NCBI RefSeq assembly: GCF_023898315.1
Contig: NC_064617.1
Span: 618,379,000 to 618,442,999, forward strand
Reading direction: 5' to 3'
Origin: Schistocerca nitens
Taxonomy: Eukaryota > Arthropoda > Insecta > Orthoptera > Acrididae
Length of the DNA: 64,000 nucleotides
Below the pieces are notes generated by a model. It ran no database searches and was not told where the DNA came from. It saw nothing but the letters and a program-made list of their open reading frames with translations. A program made the translations under genes and the position numbers. Below are positions 35,400-46,920 of the stretch, one piece after another (position 1 is the stretch's first letter; every line of letters begins with the position of its first letter).

Positions 35400-36064
35400 C
35401 ACTAAACCCAACTCAGTTTCTTTTCTCAATAAATTGATATGGACTTTTAAAGTTGTAAAGTCCTTTTTGAAACACCCTGTATTACGGCAGCAGAAAGCAA
35501 CGAGGCAAGCTGCCTGTACGGCTGACGCTACAGCACACGTGAGGGCGGGAGGAAGTGAGGTCCGGTGCGTCACTCTTCGAAGTGCATAAGAGCCCATCGT
35601 GTGGTGTTTGCTTAAATAAAGACATTGTAATCACTCCTAATCTATCGCAGCAGTGACAGCAGTTGTTTAAGCAATAAATGTAGGTACCACCAGTGCTGAT
35701 AATGTTGTCTGATGCTAGCAGAAATTTCCTTACGTTTTTGAAAGGTCCTGCTTCAACGCCAAAAAGTTGGTAGTTGTATGATCTTGAAAAACAGCCGAAA
35801 CAAGGCAGCTGACAGCATAGCAACCTGTTCATAAAACAATCGACGGTTTTTTTAAGTCGGTAATGGAAACATAGTTGACAATGTTTTTTACACAATTCAA
35901 GGGGATGGGAATTATTGCATACGTAATTTGTCCATTAAATAATTTGGATATATTGGATTGCAGCCAAGATGGAGCTACACTGTAATTGGCTCTTTTATTT
36001 TAATTGAGCCTAAAACACTAGGTTCTGATAGATGGATAGAGAAGTGAGAGTGTACATTTTGCAG

Positions 36065-36067
36065 TGT

Positions 36068-36099
<32 letters not shown>

Positions 36100-36102
36100 G
36101 CG
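36065..36102. repeat. (TG)n microsatellite
   Basis: Run of TG units with one tt interruption near 36076. Confidence 0.95.
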
Positions 36103-36189
36103 TTTCTGTTTACTCAATTTTACATAAAAATCACGAAAATAATGCAGCTAGGCTTCCTTTTCAGACACCATTTTAAAAATACACCCTCG

Positions 36190-36545
36190 ACGCTGGAGAG
36201 GAGCAGGGAAAGGTGTAAAGCACAATACACATAGATCCGCCATCTTGAATTTTGCGACTGGCTGTTTCATTTTTAATGCTTCTCTGTGACAGGTTGGAGA
36301 TAAGAAGGGGCGGTGGAGCTGTTTTTCAATTTCCCACTACCACGCTTAAGGTATTTCCTCTATAATGAGTATTTTTTGAGTGATTTTTCGTTTTTATTAC
36401 TGGAGTCTGATTTAGCTAGAGACGGGAAGTGGAGAGGGGAGGGGGACAGGGATTTTAATTTCCCGCTAACATAATAGGTTAGCTCCGCCGTTTTGGATAT
36501 TTTGATCGGCACTTTCATTTTTAATGCTGTGCTGTGACTAGACCT
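36190..36545. repeat. Two diverged direct repeats about 250 bp apart
   Basis: The stretch 36231-36292 (ending tcatttttaatgcttctctg) recurs at about 36481-36541 (tcatttttaatgctgtgctg), and the flanking g-rich stretches are alike. This suggests an old tandem duplication of about 250 bp. Confidence 0.5.
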
Positions 36546-37872
36546 TCTTCTCTTGAATAAAGGCAACTGAAACGCCAAAGCTCAATGTGCATTCAGAAAG
36601 TACATTACCTTCCTGTTGTTATATTGAATAGTGCCATTATAGTATTTGCTTGTATTAGAATTTCATATTATTTGTTAATACGGACCACTCACTGCTATTT
36701 CTGGTCTTCCTATCTATTTTAATGGGTTGTATCTATTTGAGCAAAGTCAGAATACGAAGGACACTCTCAAAAAGCCAAACTTTTTTAAGGTAACTTTTAA
36801 CGTGTTACATGTTTTCAATCTCAGAGAGCAATCGGTAATATTTAATGTCTCATTGCTATGTATGATATCTGAACTAGAATGTGTAAGAGGCCTGTGCACA
36901 TAATTAATCAGAAACACATCAAATATGCCTGACATTTGACTTGATATGCCCTTTCTCTTTCTACATATGCTGATCCGTTATTCTATTACAACGCAATCAG
37001 ACCTAACTTACTGGAAATTATAACACAGGAAACTCTTGCTTCTTGCAGCGTTTAAAAAGGGCACAGAGAACGGTTAATTTACTTTAATGACCAAGTTTCC
37101 TAACAAGAGAATTACCATTTGACCTCGGCAAAGTTGTACTCTGTAGCTGCATAAAATTCCTATTAACTGAACAACCAGTCGTCCCAAAGATCATCGTCAA
37201 GACAAATCTCCGCAGTTACGCCCAGAGTGGCTACATCATCAGTGTGCACAGATTATCACAGCAAAAACTACTTGTTAGTTCATAGATGAGCAAAACATGA
37301 GAAATTGGGAGTTGAAAAATTTAACAGTTAAGTTTCAAATGATGTTCAGAATCGTTCTGGTTGGCGAAGAATCGATTCTGCTGTTAGAAATAAAATCACT
37401 CTTGACCCCAGTTCCTGACGTACCTTATAGCCAGACGAAGAAAGGCACCAATATAAATCACTGTTCTTTATTCATTTGACACTCTTCTTCTTATGGTTGG
37501 TGTAGTATATGACATAACCTGGTAAAGTTTGATCTCAGTCAGTAATAAGTTTGTCACGTACGTGACGTTATACTATGGTAACCAAATTATTTTCGGTGAA
37601 AACCGGGACGCATTAACCCGGGTGCCAATGGACACCTCATTCCACATGTACCCATGTTTCTTAATTTTAAATATTAATGTTTTGTTGATACATTTTGTTA
37701 ACCCGATTATTATAACTAATAAGAGGATACAAAAGATTGATATAATCTAAATTATCTGTATAATTAAGGACATTTAATAAACGTATACAGTAATAAAGAA
37801 ATGTATTACGATTTTACAAAATTTTACAGTCATTCAACTTTTAATCAATTAATATTAACATGACCTTTAATA

Positions 37873-40040
37873 TTACTGAGCACTTGTAGATGGAATTGAC
37901 TGTCCTTGGAGAAAAGGGTATTTTTCAGTGCCACCAGCCTTCTTGATCATGTCTTTCTTCTTTGAGACACAGTGATAGAACTCGGCACAATCCATTTTGT
38001 AGTTGTACAGGATCTGCAGGATTGCTTCAAAAGAGTCCACCTCCATTCTGTTTCTTTCATCAGTCCACTGGATATTCATGAACGAAAATATTCTTTCCAC
38101 ATTGGCATTATGGGCTGTGATTGCAAATAAATACCTTGCATTTATTAAAAACCTCAGAGTGATGTTGAAGACAGTCACAGCTTTTAAAAAAATTCACCCA
38201 CTTCTCATGACATTCCAATGGTGTTTTTTTTTTTTTGGTCATTCCACTTGTGAAGACTTTCTTCAAAAAAATTTATCAGTATGCCGAATTGATCAAAGAG
38301 AATGGAATCATCGATTTCAGTCTCTTTACTCTTCAAATAAGAAACTGTATCTTCAACACTTTCCCATTTTGGCTCTCTCTTCAGTAACATCCAATCAAAC
38401 ACCGGCGATGAGGGTAAATATGAGGCGCTCCACTTTCTGAGATATTCTACACAAGTGTCATAAAACTTGTTAACTTCTTCCCTAAAACTCCTTTCCGCTG
38501 CTTCTGATACTTCTACTCTTTTAAGGACAGATTTAACTTTAAAAGAAATGAACTGCTGTTCTCTCCTCTTAGTAACAGTTTCCAGAGTATTTTTCAAAAC
38601 ATCATTTACCTCTATTACAGTTTCCGTGCTTCCCTCAATTTCCTTTATCGCATGCTGCAAAGTGCTAAGCTGACTGTGAATGAACCATAAGTAGGCTTCA
38701 CTTAAAGGGTTACTGAAAAACTGAACCAATATTTTGGGGGCTTTGTCTTCATTTAGGAAAAAATCTTTTAACGGTTCAAACAGGCGGGTTACTCTTTCAA
38801 CAGCTGGAAACAGTGATAACCAGCGAGTTTTCGAGTGACACATTACATTCATATATTCAGTTCCCACATAATCACAGAACTCCTTAAGCCTCTCTGTTCT
38901 AACAGTATATATGTAAAAGTGTGAGTATACTTTCATGACGATAGTTTCAACATCACAGCTTAAACTGTCAGCAGATGTCTGCACGCTATTGTGTAAAACA
39001 TGTGCAGGGTACTCTATGCCTTTAATGTTTTCATGCAATGTTGCCTTTAATTTGGTAAATACGTTGCATTTGTCATGTCTTTTTAAACCATCAAAGTTTG
39101 TGTTGGAGTTGTCTCCACAAAATGCCACACATTTATTTTTCTCAAGTTCAAACATTTCGATAGTATTCATACAAAATCTTGAAATTTCGTCAGATGTTTC
39201 ATTAGGTAGGGAACGCACCTTCAAAAGTTTGGTCTGAATTCCCTGATTAATATCGAAAAACTGAACAACAGACGGAAATATTTTAGTGGCCTTATGATTG
39301 CTGGCATCAGTGGATATCCCGTAGAAAGAAGACTTTTTGAGGTATTCAAGGCTTTGCCGGCCGCGGTGGTCTAGCGGTTCTGGCGCTGCAGTCCGGAACC
39401 GCGGGACTGCTGCGGTCGCAGGTTCGAATCCTGCCTCGGGCATTGGTGTGTGTGATGTCCTTAGGTTAGTTAGGTTTAAGTAGTTCTAAGTTCTAGGGGA
39501 CTTATGACCCAAGATGTTGAGTCCCATAGTGCTCAGAGCCATTTGAACCATTTATTCAAGGCTTTCATTTACACTCTGGGGAGCAATAACTCCTTTCACT
39601 AAGGGTGACACTTTATTTCTTGCTAAACGAAACTTTTTTTGCAATGGAAGAATCATCAAACGTAATGCTGTTAAGCTTATTAGTACAATCACTATATCTA
39701 TAAGTTTGGTGATGTTTTACCGTGTGGTAGGCTACTGTAAGCTCGGCTGCTCAAACTTTCGTCTCTTCACTTGACTGACGTTTCACAAAATAATTTTGTA
39801 GAGTTTTACTGCAGCTCGGTGCACTGTATCTGTTAATGTGTTTCTTTGACCTGTTGTGATCAACTATGTCGGAACGTCCACCATGACTTATACTAATAAA
39901 ACAGTTACATACGAAACACTCTGCTTCGTAATCAAAACGACCTTTCTTAATGAAATTCCATTCCTTGGAATAACAGTCACTGAACTTGCAGGCACGTTTC
40001 GGCCTTGCGTTTCACAGTACTGCAGCAATAATACCACTAA
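37873..40040 (-). pseudogene. hAT transposase, broken by a SINE and frameshifts
   Basis: In minus-strand order: a BED-type zinc finger near 39830-39930 (ECFVCNCFISISHGG, then DHNRSKKH), which stops at 39751-39753. The SINE is at 39356-39552. Next comes the catalytic core in the long frame 39355-38205: YGISTDASNHKATKIF with the first Asp, VAFCGDNSNTNFDG with the second, then HSKTRWLSLFPAVERV. A frameshift falls at the A-run complementary to 38226-38240. The hATC dimerisation region (37873-38178) then reads NANVERIFSFMNIQWTDERN with the third catalytic acidic residue. All functional regions remain recognisable. Confidence 0.9.
39356..39552 (+). mobile_element. tRNA-derived SINE, copy 6
   Basis: Plus-oriented copy with a perfect 13 bp target duplication, tattcaaggcttt, at 39343-39355 and 39553-39565. 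It lies in the hAT gene. The antisense of its tRNA-like head supplies an in-frame ATG and about 30 codons (MPEAGFEPATAAV...) to the downstream transposase frame. Confidence 0.95.
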
Positions 40041-40570
40041 TATGAGAAAAAACTATTGCAGTTTGTCTGACAAAACATCAACTACTACACTGTTCTGACA
40101 ATGAGTGTGTGAGTAAGTGGCGCGACAATCGGACGGTTTTATAGCTCTGTTACAATAATACAACTTACTACTTGCTGGCCAAAGTACCGCTCAAAGTAAG
40201 TTATTGCCTGGGTGTATCAATACTGATACTGTGATTACTAATATGGGACAATGGAGGTTTAAGACAAATAAGCTAAAATATATTAATTTCTTGTGTTGTA
40301 TTTCCTTTAATATAGCGAAATCCCAAAAATTTGAGAAAGTTTCACGAAATGTACTTAAAAACTGAATTCCGGGACTTTTGAGCGTCCCGAAACAAATTTT
40401 CGGGACACCGGAACACAGGTATGAAAACCGGGACAATCCCGGTTTTCCGGGACGTTTGGTCACCCTACGTTATACTGATCCTGTCACTTCACTGCTGGGA
40501 AGCAGGTGCTATGGACGAGTCATTTCCTCTTGATTACTTTCATTATTGTTAGTAATTTTTGACAGCAATT

Positions 40571-41799
40571 TACGAGGTTTGCTCAAAAAATTGCGGAACA
40601 GTCGTAATTTCGCATTAATGGTGTGTTGGAGCAAAATGCCTGTGTGTTAAGTGTAACTGGTGGAAGTTTCATTGTTGTATGTCTGTTAGTTTTTGTTCAG
40701 TGCTGTATTGAGTAGAACGTTGTGTCGCACAGTTTTCGGATTTAGAGGTGGCAGAGTCAGAGGAGCAAATCGCCTTCATTAAATTTTGCGTGAAACTCAA
40801 GCAAAACTTTGCAGAGACACACCAAATGATGCAGGAAGCCTACGGGGATGAGTGCGTAAGCCGTAATTGGTGTTACGAAAGGTTCACAGTGTTTAAAAAT
40901 AGCGGACGGAAGTTAAGCTAGTACTGGACGCCTTTCGACGTCTATCGACGACGCTCATGTCAGGAACGTCAACAAAATTGTGCGTGCCAATCGAGGCCTC
41001 ACTGTCCTAGAGATTTCATAGGAATGTAACATTTCAGTTGTATCATACCATGAAATCCCGACATGAAATCCTGACATAGCATCTTGAAATGCATCGTGTT
41101 GCCTCCACGTTCGTCCCGTGGCTCATGACTCAAGACCAGAAAGACCTTCGCCACGCAATCTGTGAAGAGCTTTTGGATCGCACAAATGGAACGAGGTTTT
41201 TCTTAAGAGAATCATAACTGGTTATATGACGTGGGTGTACGATTATGTTCAGGTTCAATCTTCACAACGCATCGAGAAGCTCTCCAAGTCCATAAAAAGC
41301 TCGTCATGTTAGGTCAATTGTCGAAGCCATGCTGATAGTTTTCTTTGACTTAGAATGATTAGTTAATCATGAATTCGTGTCACAGGTACAAATTATTAAT
41401 CGTTGGTACTATCGGGCCGTGTTGCGACGTCTGAGAAAAAACATGAGAAGGAAACGGCCTGAAAGGTGGTGAGATAATTCATGGCTCTTACATCACGATT
41501 CATTCCTGCTGGTGAGATACTGTTGTAGATAAAACGAAATCACTATGCTGCCTCTCCTTCATTCTATCCAGACCTGATTCCTGCGGTTTTTTTTTTAACT
41601 TCCAAAGTGCAAAACCTAGTTTAAATTACGAAGATTTGCAACGGTAGACGAGATGAAAGAAAATTCGCAGACTGCTTCCGGAAGTTGAAACGGCTTTGGG
41701 AGCGGTGTATCAACGGTGAAGACCATGCACAATAAGTAAAATGTCAGCGTAGAAAAATTTTGTGGACGAAGTTCCTGAATTTTCTGAACAGCCCTCGTA
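40571..41799 (+). mobile_element. mariner transposon, degenerate
   Basis: About 28 bp imperfect inverted repeats (tacgaggtttgctcaaaaaa at the left, complement of ctgaacagccctcgta at the right). The first frame (from about 40755) reads EEQIAFIKFCVKLKQNFAET, then HQMMQEAYGDECVSRNWCYE, a mariner-type helix-turn-helix. After a stop the frames shift repeatedly. Readable scraps include DLRHAICEELLDRT-like text near 41145. No intact catalytic triad. Confidence 0.82.
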
Positions 41800-42399
41800 T
41801 ACTGGTATTTAGAATGGCTTTGTATAGCTTTTTGTAGTAGGAGGTTGTAATTTAGTGACGCCACACGATTTCACTCTCAGTTATTTGGATATTTCATTTT
41901 GATATTAAGGATAACTTCAGGTGAGGTTGACAGTACTCTTGGAATTTCAGTCTTCCTGTAGGACGAAGGGACGTGTCTTGTAGTAAGTAGCCACAAATAG
42001 CAATCTTTTTTATGGCTGGTAACGTGTCAAATATGAGAGATTCTTTTACGCTGAGACGATTGGTTAAGTGGTCTTTAGAGCTGCAGAAAATCGGAGAGGA
42101 TACCTAAAGGCAGTTCACAGACCATTTACTTCGTACTATACAGGGCGATCCCATGATGATGTTGCAGACGTTCAGGGATGATGCATAAGGGTGATATTGG
42201 TCCGGAAACGACCGAGAAGAAATTTGTATGCGAAGATCTTCCTGATACCTTCGACTGTGGAATACGCAGAGGATAGGCAAAATAAAGTGAACAGTGGCTC
42301 TGTTTGACGGTCAACAACGCAGGTAAGGCACGTGTCGCGCTGGGCTGCTTGTGTTCAGTACGGGCTATAGGCATCAGTGCAGGCTGTTTACGAGTAGTG

Positions 42400-43473
42400 C
42401 GCACTTCGTACTTGCATTTAGAGGCCGAGGTCGAAGAGCAACGAAAGACCTAAGAGACTTTCAAACAGGGCAGTTTGTGGGGGCCCGATTAGCTGGAGCA
42501 TCAGTAACCAAGGGAGCCAACTTACTGAATGTTTCAAGAGAAACTATTTCAACAGCCATGAAAGCCTACACAAAACATGGAAAGACATAATTTGTGTAAA
42601 CGTAATAGTGGAAGCAAATCAAAACCAAATGGCAGAGATCGTTGTACGCAAGCACCAGTTGTGTCAAAACAACACAAAACTACTGCGGCTAAAGTGACTG
42701 CAGAGCTCAATGGCCATCTTCGAAATCCCGTATCTATTGACACTGTCCGCCGAGAACTCCAGAAAGCGAATATTCATGAAAGAGCTGCTATACCGAAACC
42801 ATTAGTGACAACAATCAACGCAAAGAAACGTAAAACATGATGTACGGTAGATAAAATCCTGGACCGCTGATCAGTGGAAACACGTCATATGATCCAACGA
42901 GTCAACGTTTTCGTTATCTCCAGCATCGGGCAGGGCTTACGTCTGGAGAACGCCAAGAGAAGCCTGATATCCTGACTGCTTGTATCCTACTGTTAAGCAA
43001 GGAGGTGGAGTGCGATGGTATGGGCAACCATATCATGGTATTCTGCAGGTCCCATCATTACTCTCAAAGGTCGTGTTACAGCCAACGACTATGCGAACAT
43101 TTTAGGTGACAGGTGCACCCCATGATTCAAATGTTGTTCCCCAACAATAATGCCCTATTTCAGGACGATAATGCACCCATTCAATCAGCCAGGACAGTAG
43201 AATCGTGGTATGAGGAGTATGCAACTGTCCTGCAGCGTCTTCGCTGGCCAGCACAGTCTCCGGACGTGAACATTATCGAACCCTTGTGGGCGGTATTGAA
43301 GCACAGACTCCGGAGCAGATTTGCGCCTCACCCCTCACTATAGGAGTTAGAAGAGGTTCTGATCGAAGAGTGGCATAGCATTCCACTGGAGACCACACAA
43401 TCATTGCATGCCAATTTTCCAAGAAGCATCGCGCCTGTATTACGGGAAAATGGGGGTCCAACCCCTTATTAAG
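42400..43473 (+). pseudogene. Tc1-like transposase, frame-broken
   Basis: The N-terminus (42429-42587) reads ATKDLRDFQTGQFVGARLAG, ETISTAMKAYTKHGKT. The next frame (42577-42840) continues KRNSGSKSKPNGRDRCT, then AELNGHLRNPVSIDTVRREL. The first Asp region near 42890 is degraded. The C-terminal frame (43113-43343) has LFPNNNALFQDDNAPIQSAR with the second Asp and RWPAQSPDVNIIEPLWAVLK with the third residue Glu, a DD34E pattern. It ends near 43470 with APVLRENGG. Several stops and frameshifts; terminal repeats not identified. Confidence 0.85.
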
Positions 43474-44121
43474 AAACCATTCCGAAGTCAGTATAAGTGT
43501 TCACACTATTTTTCCTATCACCTGTGTGTGCCGGAATTGTTAACGCTGCGATTGTGTGGTAGGTATCCTCGACGAGCACTCAGGTGTAGAGGTTGAAATA
43601 ATAACTAATCCAATTCTGAGGCCGTGCTGTGTTTTGACATGAGCAGTCCTGGTGCACTGCCGTAGACGGCAGGCTGTGTTTACAAGCTGAATCCATAACG
43701 GCAATCAGCCCTAAGCAAATGAAGTTGTATATCCGGTGACGGAACTTGCAGGCATGATTTTCGTGTATGGGAAAACAAATGAAAGCAGCAGAGAGGCGGA
43801 AAGGTTGTACAGGAAAAATACCCGCGTAGAAGACATGCACCTGATGTTTTGAAGACAGTTCAAACGATTAAGTGAAACAGGGCAACTGGTACCACCGTAC
43901 AACGACCGAGAATGACGGCGAAACGCAGAGGCGACTTAGTGCTTACTCTAGTGGATGAGGCGCCTGTAATCAGCACTCCATTTGTTGCACGTGAAGCGAA
44001 TATTTCACACAGTATTGTATGGTGAGTATTAAGTGGAATGCAGCTACACCCCGGCCATCCACAGAAAGCAAATGCTTCGATTCCTGCTGATTTCAGAACA
44101 GCTGACAACAAATTTCCTGAA

Positions 44122-44312
44122 TGAAAGTTTTGCTACTAAGCTTCTGTGAAGTTTAGAAGGTCGGAGACGAGGTACTGGCCGAATTAATCTGTGAGAACGG
44201 GTCGCGAGTCATGCTTGGGTAGTTCAGTCGACAGAGCACTTGCTGAGAAAGGCAAAGGTCCCGAGTCCGAGTCTCGGTCCGGCACACTGTTTTAATCTGC
44301 CAGGAAGTTTCA
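44122..44312 (+). mobile_element. tRNA-like SINE/MITE in a transposase pseudogene
   Basis: Ends tgaaagttttgctac and gccaggaagtttca are imperfect inverted repeats. The interior 44213-44285 is tRNA-like: box A-like tgggtagttcagtcgacaga and box B-like gagtccgagtctcgg. The family is familiar to me from orthopteran and other arthropod sequences. The surrounding transposase frame picks up after it. Confidence 0.75.
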
Positions 44313-44886
44313 AATCACTTTCCTGGCTTTTCAGGGATGAAATCTATTTTACCAGAGACGGAATGCGAAATAGTCGCAATAGTCATGTTTGGGCCTATGA
44401 GAGCCCCGCTTTAAAGTTGTGAAGAGTCATTACTGCAGGTGCCCCTGCCCATTACACTCGTTACTCGCGGCAGACAATTTTACTGAGTCCCGTACGAGTT
44501 CTGGCAATACGTGTACATCCGCACAGAAGAAGAAGGTCAATGGCCGGTTAGCCTTAACTATATGAACATGGTTTCTGTTCTTTCAGTCATTATCGGAGAC
44601 ATACGACCCCGGTTTCTGGAACATATCCCATTTTTCGTCAACGGACGTGGTACCAACATGATGGAGCCCCACTTCACTTTGGACTGAAGGACTGGACTGG
44701 ATTACACATTCCCCGAAAAATGGATAGGCAGATGACATCCTGTTTCGTGACCACCACGTTCACCTGAACTCACTCCACTTGATTTCTTCACATCTGGCCA
44801 TGTGGGTCGCGGTAAGTTGGGCGCTGGTTCCGAAAGTACTAATCGTTAAAAGTCGGTACAATTCGTAACACTTTGTGTCGACTTTT

Positions 44887-44943
44887 GCTCGCTCGCTCGC
44901 TCGATCGCTCCCTCCCTTACTCCCTCTCTCTCTCTCTCTCTCT
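44887..44943. repeat. Simple repeat (GCTC)n / (TC)n
   Basis: Four gctc units pass through a cct-rich stretch into about ten tc units. Confidence 0.93.
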
Positions 44944-45799
44944 GATTTCGATTGCTGCCCCTGTAATCTACCCCAGAGTTGTGGAGTTGTGCCATCGTAA
45001 TGGCCAGACGAAACGTTTTTGTGTTCTCTGTGTGAGCGGATGATTAACTGATTAATAATAGAAATTGTACTTGCATTTAATGCATAGTGCAAGATGAGAC
45101 ACGATGTCTGCTAAATGTTTTGAGTGTCATATTTCTTCTACTCATTGCCCTGTATTACAACTGCTTTAACGTAATTTACTATTCCTTGCTACAAACATGT
45201 ATAACATTTGAAGGTGACAGTTTTTATAACGCACATTCACGAATACATGTTAGATAAGTCTGAATTTATACCTCAGCAGCCGATCGGCATGAGACACTCA
45301 CGTCCACGTGTCGTCAGCATTGGAAAACCAGAAATAAAACGTCTTCCCACTCACAACCTTTAACGCTGCAGTGGCAGCTCTACTTATGTCTCTGGCTCTG
45401 AGGTAGGCGGCCAGATTTACTTAGCTCACGGTGGAATTCACCAGCATCAAATAAAATCAAACAGGTCTTTAAATAACACAATCGCAGTAAGTTTCTTTTA
45501 TACCAAGCAGGTAAACTAATCTCTTCACAGGCTGTTGAAGTTAGTTGACGTTTGTGGATTCGGCTCTTAGTTGTTAGACGCATATTATAAAGTGCGTCTG
45601 AGGTATGCGGGCCACACGGATACTTGACTCGATGACTGCTGCTAAAGAGAATCTCCTGCTGAGATTTCTCGCTGCCTTCGACACTGTTCAAACGACACCA
45701 CGCATACTAAAGCGGGTGCGACAGAACTTCGCGCGACGGCGCCATGCCTGCATTGACGCTGGGGGACGCCATTTTGAAAAACTGTTGTAAATGTAGCAG

Positions 45800-46645
45800 C
45801 TTGTGAATTTTTGGAGGTAAACTGAAATCAATCTTACTCTACCGTAGACTTGGGATTTTCCATTTCTTTGACATCAAGTCACGTGCGCTGCTACTAGTCT
45901 ATACACGAGGGATATTATCTGGGGCATTAGGAACTATTCTGGATGAATTCCGTATACCACGATCAGGGTTCTTTAGTTGGTGGCTCTCAGAGTGTCCGCC
46001 GCGTGAGGCTAAGGAGGAACTTGAGTCGATATCAGCTTGTACCTTGCCACTTCGTCTTTTCCCTGACTACAGTCCTTTACCTCAAATTGATGTATTTACC
46101 TTCTCCATCATTCCTGAAAGTTTGTAATGTTATCACGGGGTTAGCCTTTATAGCACTTCCGTCCCGAAAATCACGAGAACTGGTATGGTTTGCATTATTA
46201 CTTTACGGAGATATGTCAAACGGAATAGGGTGAACAATATAAGATTCTTTTGTTGTACTGTATTATTGTGTGACTGTTAGCGCCGAGTCATTACAACGAG
46301 AACGCTCAGCCGGTGAAGACGTGATATGTATTTGACAAGCTGCGAACGTCAGCAACTTGCGTCAATAATACTGGCCACATATCGATAAAACAATGTTTAT
46401 ACGTCACTCGATTTCAGTTATGTCGATTGGGCAATGTAGCGGCAATTCCTGTCTTTAATCTCTTGTGCAACATGTTTTATTACAGAGATAAAAGAAACTG
46501 ATTTGAATAGCCACAAGCGACGGTATATTTGTAGTTCTATTCTTTCAGACGTTATAAATTTGTTATATATTATCGAAACACGGTCATAATAAAATCCCAA
46601 AAATGGATCTTCGTGACATGACACGAACTTATCGCTTCCTGTCTT
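45800..46645. other. No recognisable feature
   Basis: No supported coding region. The 96-residue frame at 45943 has no domain or homologous look. Confidence 0.35.
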
Positions 46646-46655
46646 CACAGATGAA

Positions 46656-46910
46656 AAAATGGAAATGAGCGTATTGCGTCGTTGGCCGGGAGGCCCCATC
46701 CGGGCAAGTTCGGCCGCCAGGTGCAAGACTTATTTCATTCGACGCCCCATATTGGGCAACTTGAGCGCCGGTGATGAGGATGATATGATGATGAGGACAA
46801 CACAATACCTAATCCACGAGCGGTAAAATCTCCAATCCGGCCGGGAATCCAACCCGGGCCCTCATGCATGGGAGACAAGGACGTAACCACCCAACTAAGC
46901 AGGCAGGCTA
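46656..46910 (-). mobile_element. Second tRNA-derived SINE family
   Basis: A 255 bp element with a perfect 10 bp target duplication, cacagatgaa, at 46646-46655 and 46911-46920. On the minus strand the head reads cttagttgggtggttacgtc, then gggttggattcccgg, box A- and box B-like. The body has tcatcatcatatcatcctca-like text. It is distinct from the seven-copy family. I recall it as another grasshopper SINE. Confidence 0.88.
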
Positions 46911-46920
46911 CACAGATGAA

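Larger units (their letters stand above)
34013..35479 (+). mobile_element. Tc1/mariner-type transposon, decayed, with SINE inside
   Basis: Inverted repeats (cagggtgttacaaaaaggac and its complement) lie between TA at 34011-34012 and 35480-35481. The transposase is heavily broken. Readable parts are MVVFSGPERANCVFWFEESK (from 34175), then FLDKIIFPDESTFHLSDIVN (34600-34660; first Asp), LLQDGAPPHYLVDV (near 34860; second Asp) and RVIPAVLQRVWEEIDF near 35055-35100. A SINE is inserted close to the 3' repeat. Confidence 0.88.
35482..37565. other. No gene; short repeats only
   Basis: Non-coding. It contains a (TG)n array and the pair of diverged direct repeats listed next. I see nothing else I can name. 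Confidence 0.4.
37574..40467 (-). mobile_element. Complete-ended hAT transposon with 8 bp target duplication
   Basis: An 8 bp target duplication, cgttatac, lies at 37566-37573 and 40468-40475. The ends are short imperfect inverted repeats: tatggtaaccaaat at the left, and tagggtgaccaaac read inward from the right. The right subterminal region is rich in cccgg-type motifs. The single gene is on the minus strand: BED finger, then catalytic region, then hATC domain. It is broken by a SINE and a frameshift. Total 2,894 bp including the SINE. Confidence 0.93.
43725..45790 (+). pseudogene. DUF4817-type transposase, fragmented
   Basis: The N-terminal region (43735-44120) reads, across two frames, GMIFVYGKTNESSREAERLY, then VDEAPVISTPFVAREANISH. 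A SINE-like element interrupts at 44122-44312. The frame then resumes with FRDEIYFTRDGMRNSRNSHV (first Asp region), and WYQHDGAPLHFGLKDW near 44650 holds the second Asp. After about 770 bp of unrelated DNA (44820-45590), a stretch ending AAFDTVQTTPRILKRVRQNF, then GGRHFEKLL, looks like the C-terminus of the same family. Whether the last piece belongs to this copy is inferred from order only. Confidence 0.7.

Noticed and set aside
44213-44285. Functional tRNA gene
   Set aside because: Box A/B-like motifs are present, but the segment sits in a SINE/MITE with inverted ends, and I cannot draw an intact cloverleaf acceptor stem. The same applies to the other SINE heads and to 9118-9161.
45943-46233. 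96-residue ORF
   Set aside because: No recognisable motif, no splice or promoter context, and similar length to many chance frames here.
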